Shown here piece after piece: positions 38,701 to 51,491 of a stretch of 64,000 nt of DNA; the stretch's first letter is position 1; every line of letters begins with the position of its first letter. Origin of the DNA: Seison nebaliae (taxonomy: Eukaryota; Rotifera; Pararotatoria; Seisonacea; Seisonidae); the NCBI GenBank assembly GCA_023231475.1, contig JALJEE010000149.1:1-64000 (forward strand), given 5' to 3'. The notes below the pieces were generated by a model. The model had not been told where the DNA came from. It was given only the letters and a program-made list of their open reading frames with translations, and did not search any database. The translations under genes and the position numbers were made by a program.

Positions 38701-41700
38701 CATCATCACAAATATATCTGGAATTAATACATCGTCCATTATTACATTTGAATGACGAATTTCCTGGACATCCATGTGAAGCCAATGAACAATTTGCAGG
38801 TTCGTCATTTCCGGACAGACAATCCTTCTCACCATCACAATACCATAATATGGGAATACATCGACTATTCGAACAACGGAAATGTGATTCGGGACAATGA
38901 AATGTTCGACAATAAAATGGATCCTCATCCGATCTATCACCACAATCATCATCACCGTCACATAACCATAAAGGATTGATACATCGATTCGTTTTCTGAC
39001 AACGAAGATTTGTAGTTCCCGTACAATTACGTGGGGGACAATTCTGTTCATCTGCCGCCAATCCAACATTGTCACGATCACTACAATCATTGAAACCATC
39101 ACAACGATCTCGCGGTCTCAGACAACGCAAATCAGGACATTGAAATTGTGTTTCGTTCGCACATTTGGGATAAATGCAAGTTTGTGGATCTTCATCCGAA
39201 CCATCATCACAATCGTTCTGTTTATTACAATATTGAGAGATGGGAATACATCGTCCATTTTTACAACGGAATTCTGTCGGTCGACATTGATGGAAATAAC
39301 AAACATTCGGAAATTCGTCAGAACCATCACGACAATGACGAATGGAATCACATTGATAATTGCGCTGAATGCACTCGCCAGACGAACATGCAAATTCTTC
39401 ACTTTTACATTTAATCGTCGATAATATGCATCGTTTACCATCAACCGCTAACACTTTATCTTGTTGGGATGGACAAGAACATTCACTTTTGCCATTTGAA
39501 GCTGGTAAACAAATATCAGTACAACCACCATTTCTTATGGAACAAGGCGAATATGTGCACTTTTGTCTACTGGCTCGATAAACTTGAATGTCCATTGGTG
39601 GTGTCTTCAGGCCTGAAACTAATACTTGTACATCACTCCCGCCATATTTCTCCATTTTGTACACACCCTTCAAATTCCAATCCGTCCAATAAATATAATG
39701 ATCACTCACCGTCACAGCAAACGGATGAACAGTTGCAGCGATCGATATTCGATTACTTCCATCGAAATTTACACGTTCAATCAAATCGTAATAAGCATCA
39801 GCGAAATATAAATAATTATCTTCATAATCGATTGTCAGAGCATTTGGCCATTTTAACTTTTCAGAGACAATGGTCGTTCTGTTCGAACCACTCATTGAAG
39901 CACGTATAATTTTCGCTTTCTTATTCTCCCAACTCGTCCAGAACATCAATCCTTGACATGGATGCAAGGCAATCGCCCTCGGTTTACGTGTCTGTGCAAT
40001 TATCGTTTTCTCGTTTGTCGCCCCAGCTTTCGTGGACAATGCGAAAATTGCATGATAATTTCTATCGGCCCAATACAATCTCCCATGAATCCAATCATAA
40101 GCAACACCTTCAGGTTTCCCTTAAAAGAATTAATTCAATTATGAAAAATTTTCAAAAAAAAACAAAAAATTTACCAATAAAATCTCTCGAGATATTTCGT
40201 TTTCTTATTAAATATTTCAATTTACTTATAGTTTTACCAGATACTTTCGATTTGTATAATCCAGCTCTTCTTCCCACGATACTAAAATGAAATCATAAAA
40301 TATTTGGGATATTTGAAAATGATAATGAACCTGATGAAAATAGTTTTTGATTTATAATCAAAATCAATTCCGACGGCACTTGATCGTTTCCTCATCGGTT
40401 GACTTGGCCAAATCTCTTTACCTGTCACCATATCGGCACTGTGCATTCCATCCAATGTATTGAATATTAAATAATCTTCTTTAATCTTACATTTTCCATT
40501 TGGTAATGATTTCTCTCCAGATTCACATGCACAACCATATCGACGACCATCGATTAAATCGGGAAAATCAAAACAGAATTCCGTACAACTTCCATCATTC
40601 TTACAAGTTGAATTACCAAATGTCGGTTGTACGTCGTTATGATAATAGAAGATATCTTTTACTTTATTAATATCTTTTCTCAAAATTGTTGCGACTTTTA
40701 TGTTGAATATTTCCGTTTTGTTCGAGAAGGCTGATAAAGGATAACTGTAAATCGATTTTAATCGATAATCACTAAATATCAAATTCGTTTTCGTCAATGT
40801 AATTGCTCGAACATCGTTCACATTTGAAATTAATGTCATTTTCTTACTACCGTCAAATTCACAACGACTAATTCGATTCAAATATCGATCTGACCAATAT
40901 AATTGATGTGTTCGATAATCGATAGTCAGAGCAGTTGGTTGTGCACCGGTAAATGTGACAATACTCGTACACCTCTTTCCATCCAAATAACAACGGTGAA
41001 TAGCTGCAGTATGTCCCCACGATATCCAATAGAGGTATCTCAAAATCGGATTGACGACTAGATGTGTTGGACAGAAAGTAGAATTCCTGTAAATGATAAT
41101 TGAAGATGACAATTTCTTATTATTTTTCAATCGTTTAACTGCCATAAAACATTCATTTGCTTGTAAATAAATGTAATAAAAATACTGAGAGATCCAATCA
41201 TATGATAATCCATGAATCTTAATCTTGGAGAACTTATTTGAATGTATCAATTCCGTTTTATTTCCATTAAGATCAGCGGAAATTATTTGGGATTTGCGGT
41301 CGATCCAAAATATTAAATTTTTACGATAATCCATCGCTAATGACGATGTTGACGCATTGCATGAAATTGGCATCAATGCTTCATTGGCAAAGGAATTATT
41401 TCCTGTTGTTAATGGAATTCCTCTTATCAATCGATTATTGGAGAAGAGAATAAATTCATTGATTAGAACACATCGTCTCTCGCCTAATAACTTATATCCA
41501 ATGGAACATTTACATTTACGACATTGTGATTGACTATCGCCACATGGAAGACAAATATGTTCACATCGACCATTATCATTCTCACAAGCTGAATAACCTT
41601 CATAATGGATGTAAATTTAGTACAAATTATCATGAAAAATTAAAAAAAAACCTTTGGTTACTACTTCATCCATCGTCTTTCTGGTAATTAATTTAATTTG

Positions 41701-44700
41701 AGAAATCTTTCTGAAATTATGATGAATTACCGTCAAATTACCGTTCTCATATTTCATCAATCGATCATTACTAATATCTCCGTAATACACAGCGGTACCG
41801 GACGAAGTGACACCTGTCGGCTGACCATGTTGATCAGATATTTGTCTTTGATTCGAACAATCAGGCATTTGACACATCCAAACCTAATTTCAATTTGAAT
41901 ATAAAATTTTAAAAAATAAGAAAAAACTTCATGAGATCCCGAATCGGTCCAATACAACGTTTGAGTTGAACTGTCGATATTGATATAGATTGGATTGGTT
42001 AGTGACGGTGTATTTATTCTTTTGTAATCGGAACCATCTAAATTGGTGGATGAAATTCTTCTAGAAATACCACCACCACCAGCATCTATCCAATATAATC
42101 GACTATAAAAAAAGAAAATTTTATTTACTTTAAATTTTTTAAAAATAAATAAAAATAAAACCCTTTAAGTAAATCCAAAGTCATTCCTTGGGGTGCATAA
42201 CAATTCTTCATATCAGAAAATAATATTGTTCTTCTTTTATTTCTCACGTTCAAGACGTCGATCGCATGATTCTCTCGATTTCCAATATAGAGATTATGAT
42301 TCATATAATCTAATGCGAGACTATACGGATCTCCAATAATGGTATGATCATTCTCCAAAACTACCTTATAATCAGTTCCATCATATTTGATCGATTTGAT
42401 ATTTGTCTACACAAAACCAAATAATATAATTATAAATAATTGTTAGTCGTACAGTTAAAAAGTTAACGGCTGATTTACTTTTCTTATGTTCCAACCAATA
42501 AATACGTTGCTCATTCAAATCGACAGAGAAATCATAACCCGATTTCAATCCGATCACTGGAATGATATGATCATAATCAATTGAGTAAGATTCGCTTTTA
42601 ATCGATATGCCCATTATCCGTTTATTTGTCATGATTAACATGAATGTTTCCGTATCTTGAATTTAAAAAAAAAAGTTGAAAATTACGATATTTTTTGAAT
42701 ATTTTAAATTTTTACTTTTCTCACAAGAACGACCATCTTTTTGTAAGATAAAACCAATTTGACATTTACAAGTATATTTCTCCGGTTTCAATGAATTTGG
42801 CAAGCAAATTTGACTACACTGATTATTGCGACAAGCCGATGCAGCCCCTGATGGAAGAAAGAAAAAATTTTAATTAAAAAAGAAAAATCTTCTGACGTTT
42901 CTGAAGAGAGGGACACATTATGGCGAGCTTCTTTGGTTTAGAGAGACCTCGTTTCACCACTAACGCCGATGGTCTCCCAATCAATTTTTCCATTCGGCTC
43001 AATGACTTTCCAGCTTGATCAATTATGTAGACATAATTCTCATAGACCGAAATGCCAATCGGCGAACGTATCAACTGGGAAGAAAGTAAATTATTCTTAA
43101 TATTTTTAAACTATAAATTAACATGTTCGTTGTAGATCATTTTATGTTTGGATGTACCGAAATAATTCATTTGTTGAACAATTCCCAAATGAGTATCAGC
43201 GAAATAAATTCGTCGACGGAAGAGATCTAATGTGATTGCTGATGGTGCCACAATTCCTTCTTTGAGAATTGTCGTTCGATCAGAACCATCTAATTGTGAT
43301 CGTTCGATACTTGGATGTAATCCGCCTTCAACCCAAAAAATATATGTTCGTCTTTCATGAAAATTATCGTGGAGAAAATAATAAAATAGAGAAATGGAAC
43401 TTGGAAGTTGGATCGACAACGATATCTCTCGGATTCGTTACATTTTTACTGACGACGATAACTCGTTTCAATCCGTTATAATCACAACTCTCGATCGTTC
43501 CTGTTCCTTTATCCGCCCAATATAAACGTTTATTTATCCAATCCACAGTCATTCCATAAACTCGATCGATTCCATTTGAAATGATCTTTTAGAAGAATAT
43601 CATATTGAAAATGACAAAGAGGAAAATTAACGATATTGTATCGTCTTCGACCAAGATCATATCGAACAATATGTCGTTTCTTCTTATCAGCGAAGAACAT
43701 ATAACGATAATTGACGTCTGTTGCAATTGCTGATACATATTTCATATATCGACGATTTTTGATTAAGCCCCATCGATTGGAATGATATGGTCTGGCGATT
43801 ATTCGATTTCGATCAGTCATGAACATATAAACAGCAGTCGCTTCTTCAAAACAGAGAAAATTTTAAAAGGAAATCTTTTAAAATAAGTTCAAAACTCTTA
43901 ATTTTACATGTTCTTCCATCAGTACTTAATTGATATTCGCTTGAACATCCACAAGTATATGATCCAATCGTATCACGACAATATTGATAACATGTTTTAT
44001 GAATGTCATGACATTCGTTCACATTTTTACAAGTTTTATAATTGTCATTTTGTTGTGTCTCATAACCGGGTGGACAAAGACAAAATGCGCCAAAGGGTGA
44101 TTGTTTGCATTGATGAGAACATCCGCCGTTATTGATATTACAAGAATGATCGTTACATAAACGACCTTCATCATCACCGGACGGACAATCGACATTTCCA
44201 TCACACACCTTCGTCATATTCAAACAATATCGATCAGTTCTACATAGAAATTGATCTTTCTTACATATCGAAGTAGTCGCAGTACCATCTGTACACCCTT
44301 TCTCGTCGGAACCATCTCGACAATCTGTTTCTCCGTCACATTTCCATGATTTGGGAACACATTGTCCATTCTCACATTGGAAATGAGTATCCTTATTACA
44401 ACTCTTGACTTTCGCTTTAAAAAAAATTTAATGAAATCAATGATTTTACAATCATGAATATTAACGACAATTACGTCCTTCATCACTTGAATCACCGCAA
44501 TCATTATGACCATCACATTTGAATAATGCAGGAATACAAACACCAGTTGTTTGACATTTGAATTCATCTAAATAAAATTTAATTTAAATATTTTTATTTT
44601 ATTTTCAAACCTTTTTGACAAACATTCGTTGGTCGTGGACAATTAATTTCATCGGTTCCATTCTGACAATCTCTAATTCCGTCACATCTGATTGAAAATC

Positions 44701-47700
44701 GATGATTGTGATGAAAATTGAAAATTCTCATTCTAACCGCGCCGTTGATGGAATACATACGTTCTCATTCGTACATTGTATCTCGCCATGAATTCCACAA
44801 TTGATAGTTGCACAATTACTTTCATCGGCGTCATTCCCACAATCATTCTTTCCGTTACAAACCATATATTTTTTGATACATCGACCTTGTGCACCAGGAC
44901 ATTGAAATTCCATTTCTGGATCACATGTTCGTACATCTAAAAAACCACTCCACATCTAAAATAGGAATAAATTAAGAAATGAATAACCGCAATTCTTCTC
45001 ATCACTTCCATCAGGACAATCATTTTCCGTATCACATCGAAAAGCACCAATGACACATGCACCTGATGGATTACATCTAAAATTTCCGGGTGGACAGCTG
45101 ATACTTTTACACATCGATGCATTTTCATCACTTCCATCGGCACAATCTTTCCATCCATTACATCGACGTATAATATTTATACATCGCTTATCAGACACAC
45201 ATTGGAAATGTGACGTCAAATTACAAACAACACGTGGACAATTAATCTCATCGGAACCATCTAGACATTCACTTTTGCCGTTACACTTCAACGTATTTGA
45301 AATACATCGTCCATTACGACAACGGAACGTGTCGTTATTTCGACATGGCTCTCCAGGATATTTTGGATCTAACGGTTCTTTCTCATTCGTAATACATCGC
45401 TGGTTATTGGTAATATCGATACGATAACCATAAGGACAACCACAAATTCGACTACTCTCATTCGTTACATTATCCCAAACGGGAAAACAGAAATGAGAAC
45501 AACCGCCATTATTACTCCGAAGACATGGATGGGAAGTATTGATGAATTGTTCCGATTCACCAACATATTTCATATCCTGTATAGCTATCGGTAACGGTTT
45601 AAAACTCACCAATTTCAATGTTCGATTTCTGAGAAATATTCAAAAACTATTCGGAATAAAATTCAAAAAGAGAACCTGATTGAACTTGAACGAAGTGATC
45701 CCTTCACCAGTGCATGTTTATATGAATCCTGAACGAACAATTTGCCACCACCAAAAATTATTTTTCTCGGTTTCGATCTCGACACTCCAACTTTTCCGTT
45801 CACAATTTTACCAACTCTCTTCCCATCATAATCACTCATAAAAATACTAAAAAAATATAAACTATTTGAAAGATGATCTAAAAATATTGACTAGCCTATC
45901 AGTATAGGCGTCTGACCAAAAAATTCTCTGATTTCTGATATTTAATGTCAACGAATAAGGTAAAATTACTTCGGTTTTCCTTATAACAACTTGATCACTT
46001 CCATCTAAACGACTACGCCATATTCGTGATTTCAATCCTAATTCACACCAGAATAAATATCTATCCAAAACAATATTATTATAATGGAATATAATTGGAT
46101 GGAAACCCTTTATTGGCATCGATCGCGATTGAAATTATTTTCATTCCCTCATTATGAGAAATGATACATCGATGATTATCTGATTGATTAATCATTACTA
46201 CATCGATACAACGTCGATTACTATCCGAATAATAGAGATTATTTCCTATCCAATCCACCGCCATCGTCGTAACGAAATCGATGTTTTTCACCACGAACGG
46301 TCTCGATGGTGATTGACCATGTAATAAAGTTTGATAGATAGTTTTACTGATAACATCAAAATAAAATAATTTTTGTGATTTCCAATGATAATCCAATGCA
46401 CCGATTACTGGTTTCTTTTCTGATGGTAACGTTATAATCGGTTGTAATTCCCAAGTACCGACTGATGTTGTTATCGATCGAATTAATTTACTTTCACTCA
46501 CTATAATATATGATTGAATCTTCTCACAATTATGCTGATCCATTTTCAATCGATATCCATGATTACAAATACATTTATATGATAATGTGTCTGTATGATC
46601 ATCGACGTTCTGATATTCCTGTGTTAACAAACAAAAGTGTTCACAACGATGTTTAGTACACGGATTCTTTCGATTCTTCATCATTTGTTTAGTTATATGA
46701 AATGCTTTTACATCTGTAATTTGTGCACGTTGTAGAAACGTGTCTTTTCCATTCCTATCAGGATTGGTTGTAGGTATTTTGAAAATGTCTTTGACAGAAA
46801 CAATTCCACCAACCGAATCTGAATGATGTCTCCAAATCGATCTTAATGATTTCATGGTGATATCAGTATAATAAATATGATTTTCAAATATATCCGTTGC
46901 AAACGGTTGTGGTATTTTTCGTCTACCTCTAATTATCAATCGTCGACCTCGTCCCTGATAATCGCACATTTCCATTCGATCATATTTCATGTCGACCCAA
47001 AAAATTCTTTTTTTCATCAAATCGATCGTAATTCCGGTCGGTTCTTTAATTTCCGTTGTAATGACTTGTTCCACACCTCGTCCATCTAAATGTGCACGTT
47101 CAATTGCTGGACGTTTATGTGGACTTCTCGCACTCTCATCACCATGAACGGTGATAAACATCAATGCATAATATGGATCGAGAGCGATACTATGAGGACG
47201 GAATAAACCAGAGAAAAGATTTCCGATGGAATTCGCTTTTGTCGTATTAATCACGTCAATCCGTCCAGCGCCTCGATCAACTATATATAGAATTCCCGTC
47301 GTCCAATCTAAAGCGATATTTGAAACATGTTGAAATATCGTCTTTGTTAATGGCGGTTGATTATATGGCGCCTGATTATTCATATAATTCAAATTGTCAA
47401 CTAAAATTTCTGCAGTTTGAATGTTGGAATTGGTGAAGGATTTCTTCCGATAAATCCTATTGAAATTATTGTCCACCCAATAAAGAACGTTGTTTCGATA
47501 ATCGTAATCGATGGAAGGAATATTTTGGAAATCGGACGACGTCGTAAATATCTCTCGACCATATTCACCATTCGAATTGACAGAAATTATCCGATTAACT
47601 AAAGAAATGATCAATCTCATTTCCGTCGAATTTTTTGTGGCACAATGTCCTTCGCCTCGCAACGTATAATTCTGTTCGCATGCGCACTTGTAACCAGGAG

Positions 47701-49097
47701 ACAAATTGATACATTTCTGATCACAAGCGTCCCATGATCGACATTCATCGAAATCTTTACAATTTCTACCGTTTTTATCTAAAGTTTTACCTTCGGGACA
47801 GAAACAAGCTCCTCCACTCGGTGTGGAATGACATTGGAACTCACAAGATAACATTCCACACAAATGTCTCGTATGCGAACGACATAATGTCGTCTCATCG
47901 GAACCATCGATACAATCCTTTCTACCATCACAAACTTTTTGAATGGAAATACATTGAGCGTCAGTTCTACATTGCCAGAAATTGGGAGGACATCGATTCT
48001 TTGAATCTAAATAACACAAATAATAATTATTATTAATATTATGATAAGAATATTCAATCGAACTATGACATGTATCTTCATCTGACAAATCGCCACAATC
48101 ATCATTATTGTTACAAACCAGCGAATTTGAAATACAACGATTATTTGCACATCGAAATTCAACTTGACTACAATTTCGATAAGCTTAAAGAAATTATTGA
48201 ACTTTTCCAAATAAGATTTTCCAACTGCAATTACGTAATGGCACTTCATCTGATTTATCGGAACAATCATAATCTTGATCACAAACCCATTTCATCGGAA
48301 TACAAAGACCATTTCCACAACGGAATTCCTTCTTTTCTCTCGTATTCAAACAAGCCGCCGATTCTTAATCATCAAATTTTATCTATTTTTATTACAAATT
48401 TTAATGGACTAACTTACATTTGTACATTCTTCTTCGTCAGTACCGTCGGCACAATCGATCATTCCGTTACATTTGCGAGACATATCGAGACACCGTCTAA
48501 AATCACAACTAAATGACAATTGACGACATGATGGATGATCTAATTCAAATTAGTTAAATAGGAATTAAAGAAGAAGAACTGCAAAGCGTTTCATCCGTAC
48601 CATCACGACAATCGACAATGTGATCACATTTCATTGAACTGTCCAAACATTTCGTTCCATTATCACATTTAAATTGAGTGGAATTGCAACTGACTTTCGC
48701 TAATAAAAATTTTTAAAAAATTTCATTTCTAATTTCACTAACGACAACCGACTTCATCTTCTCCATAACGACAATCGACAATTCCGTCACATTTCAATTT
48801 CTTTTCAATACATTCTCCTGATCGACTACAAGCAAATTGTGACGTGGTATTACAACTAATATATTCTTTTATTATTAAATGAGATTATTATGAGAATAAA
48901 GACGATTAAAACGAACTACAATCCACTTCATCACTGTTATCTCCACAATCATCTTGACGGTTACAAATCCAGGAATCAGGTATACATCTCCCATTCGTGC
49001 AACGTTTATAACCCAGTGTGCATGATGGCAAAGTTGAGGAAATGGGTTGTAGAATGAGGATGAGGAAAGATATGCAAATTGAAAGTTTCATTCTCAT
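32711..49097 (-). CDS. LRP2: LRP2/megalin, multiligand endocytic receptor, about 35 exons
   Basis: Complete giant LDL-receptor family protein of about 4,900 residues; it takes up many ligands at the apical cell surface. In order: signal peptide (start 49097), 7 LDL-A repeats (to about 47870), 2 EGF and two YWTD propellers with EGF spacers (to about 45380), 8 LDL-A (to about 44150), 2 EGF and four propellers (to about 39480), 10 LDL-A (39420-38150), 2 EGF, propeller and EGF (to about 36790), 11 LDL-A (to about 35200), 2 EGF, an eighth propeller, 2 EGF (to about 33420), transmembrane segment near 33340-33270, then an acidic tail ending at 32711. The 7-8-10-11 LDL-A clustering is that of megalin, not LRP1. 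SDE calcium cages are intact in most repeats. The largest exon is 40119-35724. About 34 introns of 40-60 bp, nearly all starting GTT; one has a GC donor. The tail carries FENPLH where FxNPxY is expected. Confidence 0.95.
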
Positions 49098-49477
49098 CAA
49101 TTAACAACTCATTTTGGGAGTATCCAAAAAAAATTTAAAAAACACAAAAAAAACAAATGTACGAAAAATTTGTGGAAAGAAGAATTTTGTTATCGTACAC
49201 CCGAGAAAATTAGTGAAGGAAAAGAATGATGGAAAACTATCTTATGATAATTTATTCATTAATGATGTAATCTTATTCGTTTCTTCTTCATACTTTCTCC
49301 TTTTAACTTTCGATGTTCAAAAGAAAATTCTGTTCACATGACGGTTCAACGAGCGAATACTATTCGACGGCAAACCTGCATCTTGATAATAAATTTATAT
49401 TTTATTCATATTCTTCACTTCCACATTCATTCGGAAACGTCTCTCCTCCTTCTCTACGTTCTCCTCCCGTCACATTT
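49098..49477. other. Short gap between two leftward genes
   Basis: 380 bp between the megalin start and the stop of the tandem-C2 gene. It must contain the megalin promoter and the 3' end of the upstream gene. AT-rich, no other feature seen. Confidence 0.6.
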
Positions 49478-50869
49478 TCAATCACATTGAAACCAATCAT
49501 AATCTAATGCGAATGCCTCATCGAAATCGATGGTAGTTTTCGGACCTATGAACAACTTCCCAATCACATCTATTAACTCATGTTCAGTAAAGACAAATAA
49601 TGTGAAAGAACCTGATGTGTCTTCTTTCTTCGAAACGACTTCAATCATTAACGTTGCTGTTTTCATAACGATCGAACGAAGTAATTTATCTCCTTTAAAT
49701 TCGAAAGTATTCTGATAATTTTGAGTATGTCCATTTTTCACCGTTATCTCTTCGCCCTCCTTCCCACTCTTAATCTCTCCAAATCTTAAGAAATAAATTC
49801 GAACAAAAATAGCTTTTTTTCGAAAGTTTCACTTTATTAAAATGAGAGAAATTTAACTTAATTCTTCTTCAAAAAATTTTAATTTCATTGAAGTTATTTT
49901 CACTGTTAATGTCTTGTCGTTAACGAGATCAACTTTCAATTTTAGAGAAACTGTATAGTCCTATGGGGAGGGAATGGACTTAAGACACATTTGAAGAAAT
50001 CAATACTAAATCGGGATATCTGATATTTCTGGTGAGACAAGTGCCAAGAGCTATGGCTTTAGTGGCCGGATGTTGATTGAAAGAATAAATGACAACTCCA
50101 TATTCTTCCTTCTTTTCCAAAACAGTCAATTTCAAATAAAGATGATGTAAATTCTCTAAGGCGACTTTGAACGAGAATGATTGATGGTATTCCGGTGATG
50201 TTCCATAACATTTTCTCGATTTCGCTTTAAACGGTTTAGCCATCTCTTTCGGAAAAAGTTCAACCAAAATATGTGTATTAGGCTCATGTCGAAGTTTCTC
50301 TTGTAGGAAGAGGTTCTGTCCTTTGATTAAAGTGATGAATAATTTTTCTGTTCCATCAAATTGAATTGAGAATACTAATTGTCCCAAATTCTCACTCGGC
50401 AATCCCATTTCTAATAGACTAAATAATTATTTTTGATTAAACGCGAGAAATCTTTGAATAAACTTCAATTCTTCCGGTTGTTTATCAGTTATTCCTAATG
50501 GTTCAGCTACATTCAATATAACTTCTTCTCCTTTTACTTCAGGTAAGTCCCTGTACAACTTATTCAACGATCATTCCACAAAAAAAATTTAAACACTGTT
50601 AAAAATTTATATAATTCCTTACATTTGCCCACTCTCGATCGATATCGCACATACAGCCAGACGATGAACAAGAATATTATGAATAACAAGAAGAAATAAT
50701 AGAACCAAACATAAGCAGCTGAAATTCATTTATTTAAAAATCAGACGAAATTAATTAAACGTTCCGAATCGATGCTACTAGAAAATTGAAATTTCTCTAA
50801 AGAATCTCCTATCTCAAACGGAACGAAATCGGATCCGCTGAGAATTCCCGATGAATCGACGAAATCCAT
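49478..50869 (-). CDS. Synaptotagmin-like membrane protein with two C2 domains
   Basis: Six exons: 50869-50761, 50718-50597, 50558-50464, 50418-50007, 49960-49858 and 49812-49478, giving about 391 residues. Only the second intron (38 bp, GTG donor) and the fourth (GTATTG donor) have alternatives. A short acidic N-terminus is followed by one strong membrane segment (AYVWFYYFFLLFIIFLFIVW) and a basic stop-transfer (RYRSR). The first C2 domain starts at LGQLVFSIQFDGTEKLFITL, the second at DYTVSLKLKVDLVNDKTLTV. This N-in, TM, C2A-C2B layout is that of synaptotagmins, which couple vesicles to membrane fusion. The calcium-binding loops lack the usual aspartates in both domains (KGQNLFLQEKLRHEP in C2A), so it is probably calcium-independent, like synaptotagmins 4/12/14-type. 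No specific ortholog is assigned. Confidence 0.78.
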
Positions 50870-51491
50870 TATTCAATTTTAACTGCACACAAAGTGCACA
50901 TAAAGTGCACAGATTTCCAAATTCTTTCAATTCGAATAAAACAATGATAGTAGTTGAAAAAGAATTTCATGTTAAATTATCGTTTACGATGAATCGAATC
51001 ATTTAAAAAAAAAACCTAAAAGCTTTATAAATTTCATGTTTCTTATTGACAATTTAAACTTATTAAATAACTAGTGAATTTATTTATTTTATTTATTTAT
51101 ATTATTATTTATTAAATATTATTAAATTTTTCTAAAAAATCAAATAATTCTATTTTCTGACAATTTCTCAATTGTTTGTAAATTATCATCAAATTCTTCT
51201 TAATAATAGAATAATTGATGATGGAGAAATAATTTAAAATTAATTATCAATTCCATCTTTCTTCGATATGATTCATAGAATTGATGGAGTATGATATGAA
51301 AAAATTAATAAGTTTTTTTGAAAGTTTTTTAGCTTTGTATTTAAATTAAATTTACTTGCAAAATTAATTTTATGATGTGCTTGTTAGAGAAGAAAAGGGA
51401 AATTGTTCAAAACTAATTCGAACAGTGTTGGAGTTTTTGCTGGTTTAAAAGGTGAAATTAAGCTGAAGTTGGAAGAAAATTTAGAATAGAA
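50870..51491. other. Divergent promoter region of the tandem-C2 and NEMP genes
   Basis: About 620 bp between two divergently transcribed genes. It contains three GTGCA-type words close to the C2 gene (50885-50911) and long A/T runs. No coding sequence seen. Confidence 0.6.

Noticed and set aside
35764-39444. Long alternative-frame proteins inside the megalin exon, Val/Ile/Met-rich
   Set aside because: They are frame-shifted shadows of LDL-A repeats; their periodic pattern is produced by the repeated GATGATTGTGG-type codons of the real frame.
32711-49097. Megalin as several separate LDL-receptor genes broken by stop codons
   Set aside because: Every break can be bridged by a 40-60 bp GTT...AG intron that restores frame and the expected domain, so one continuous gene is far simpler than many fragments or a pseudogene.
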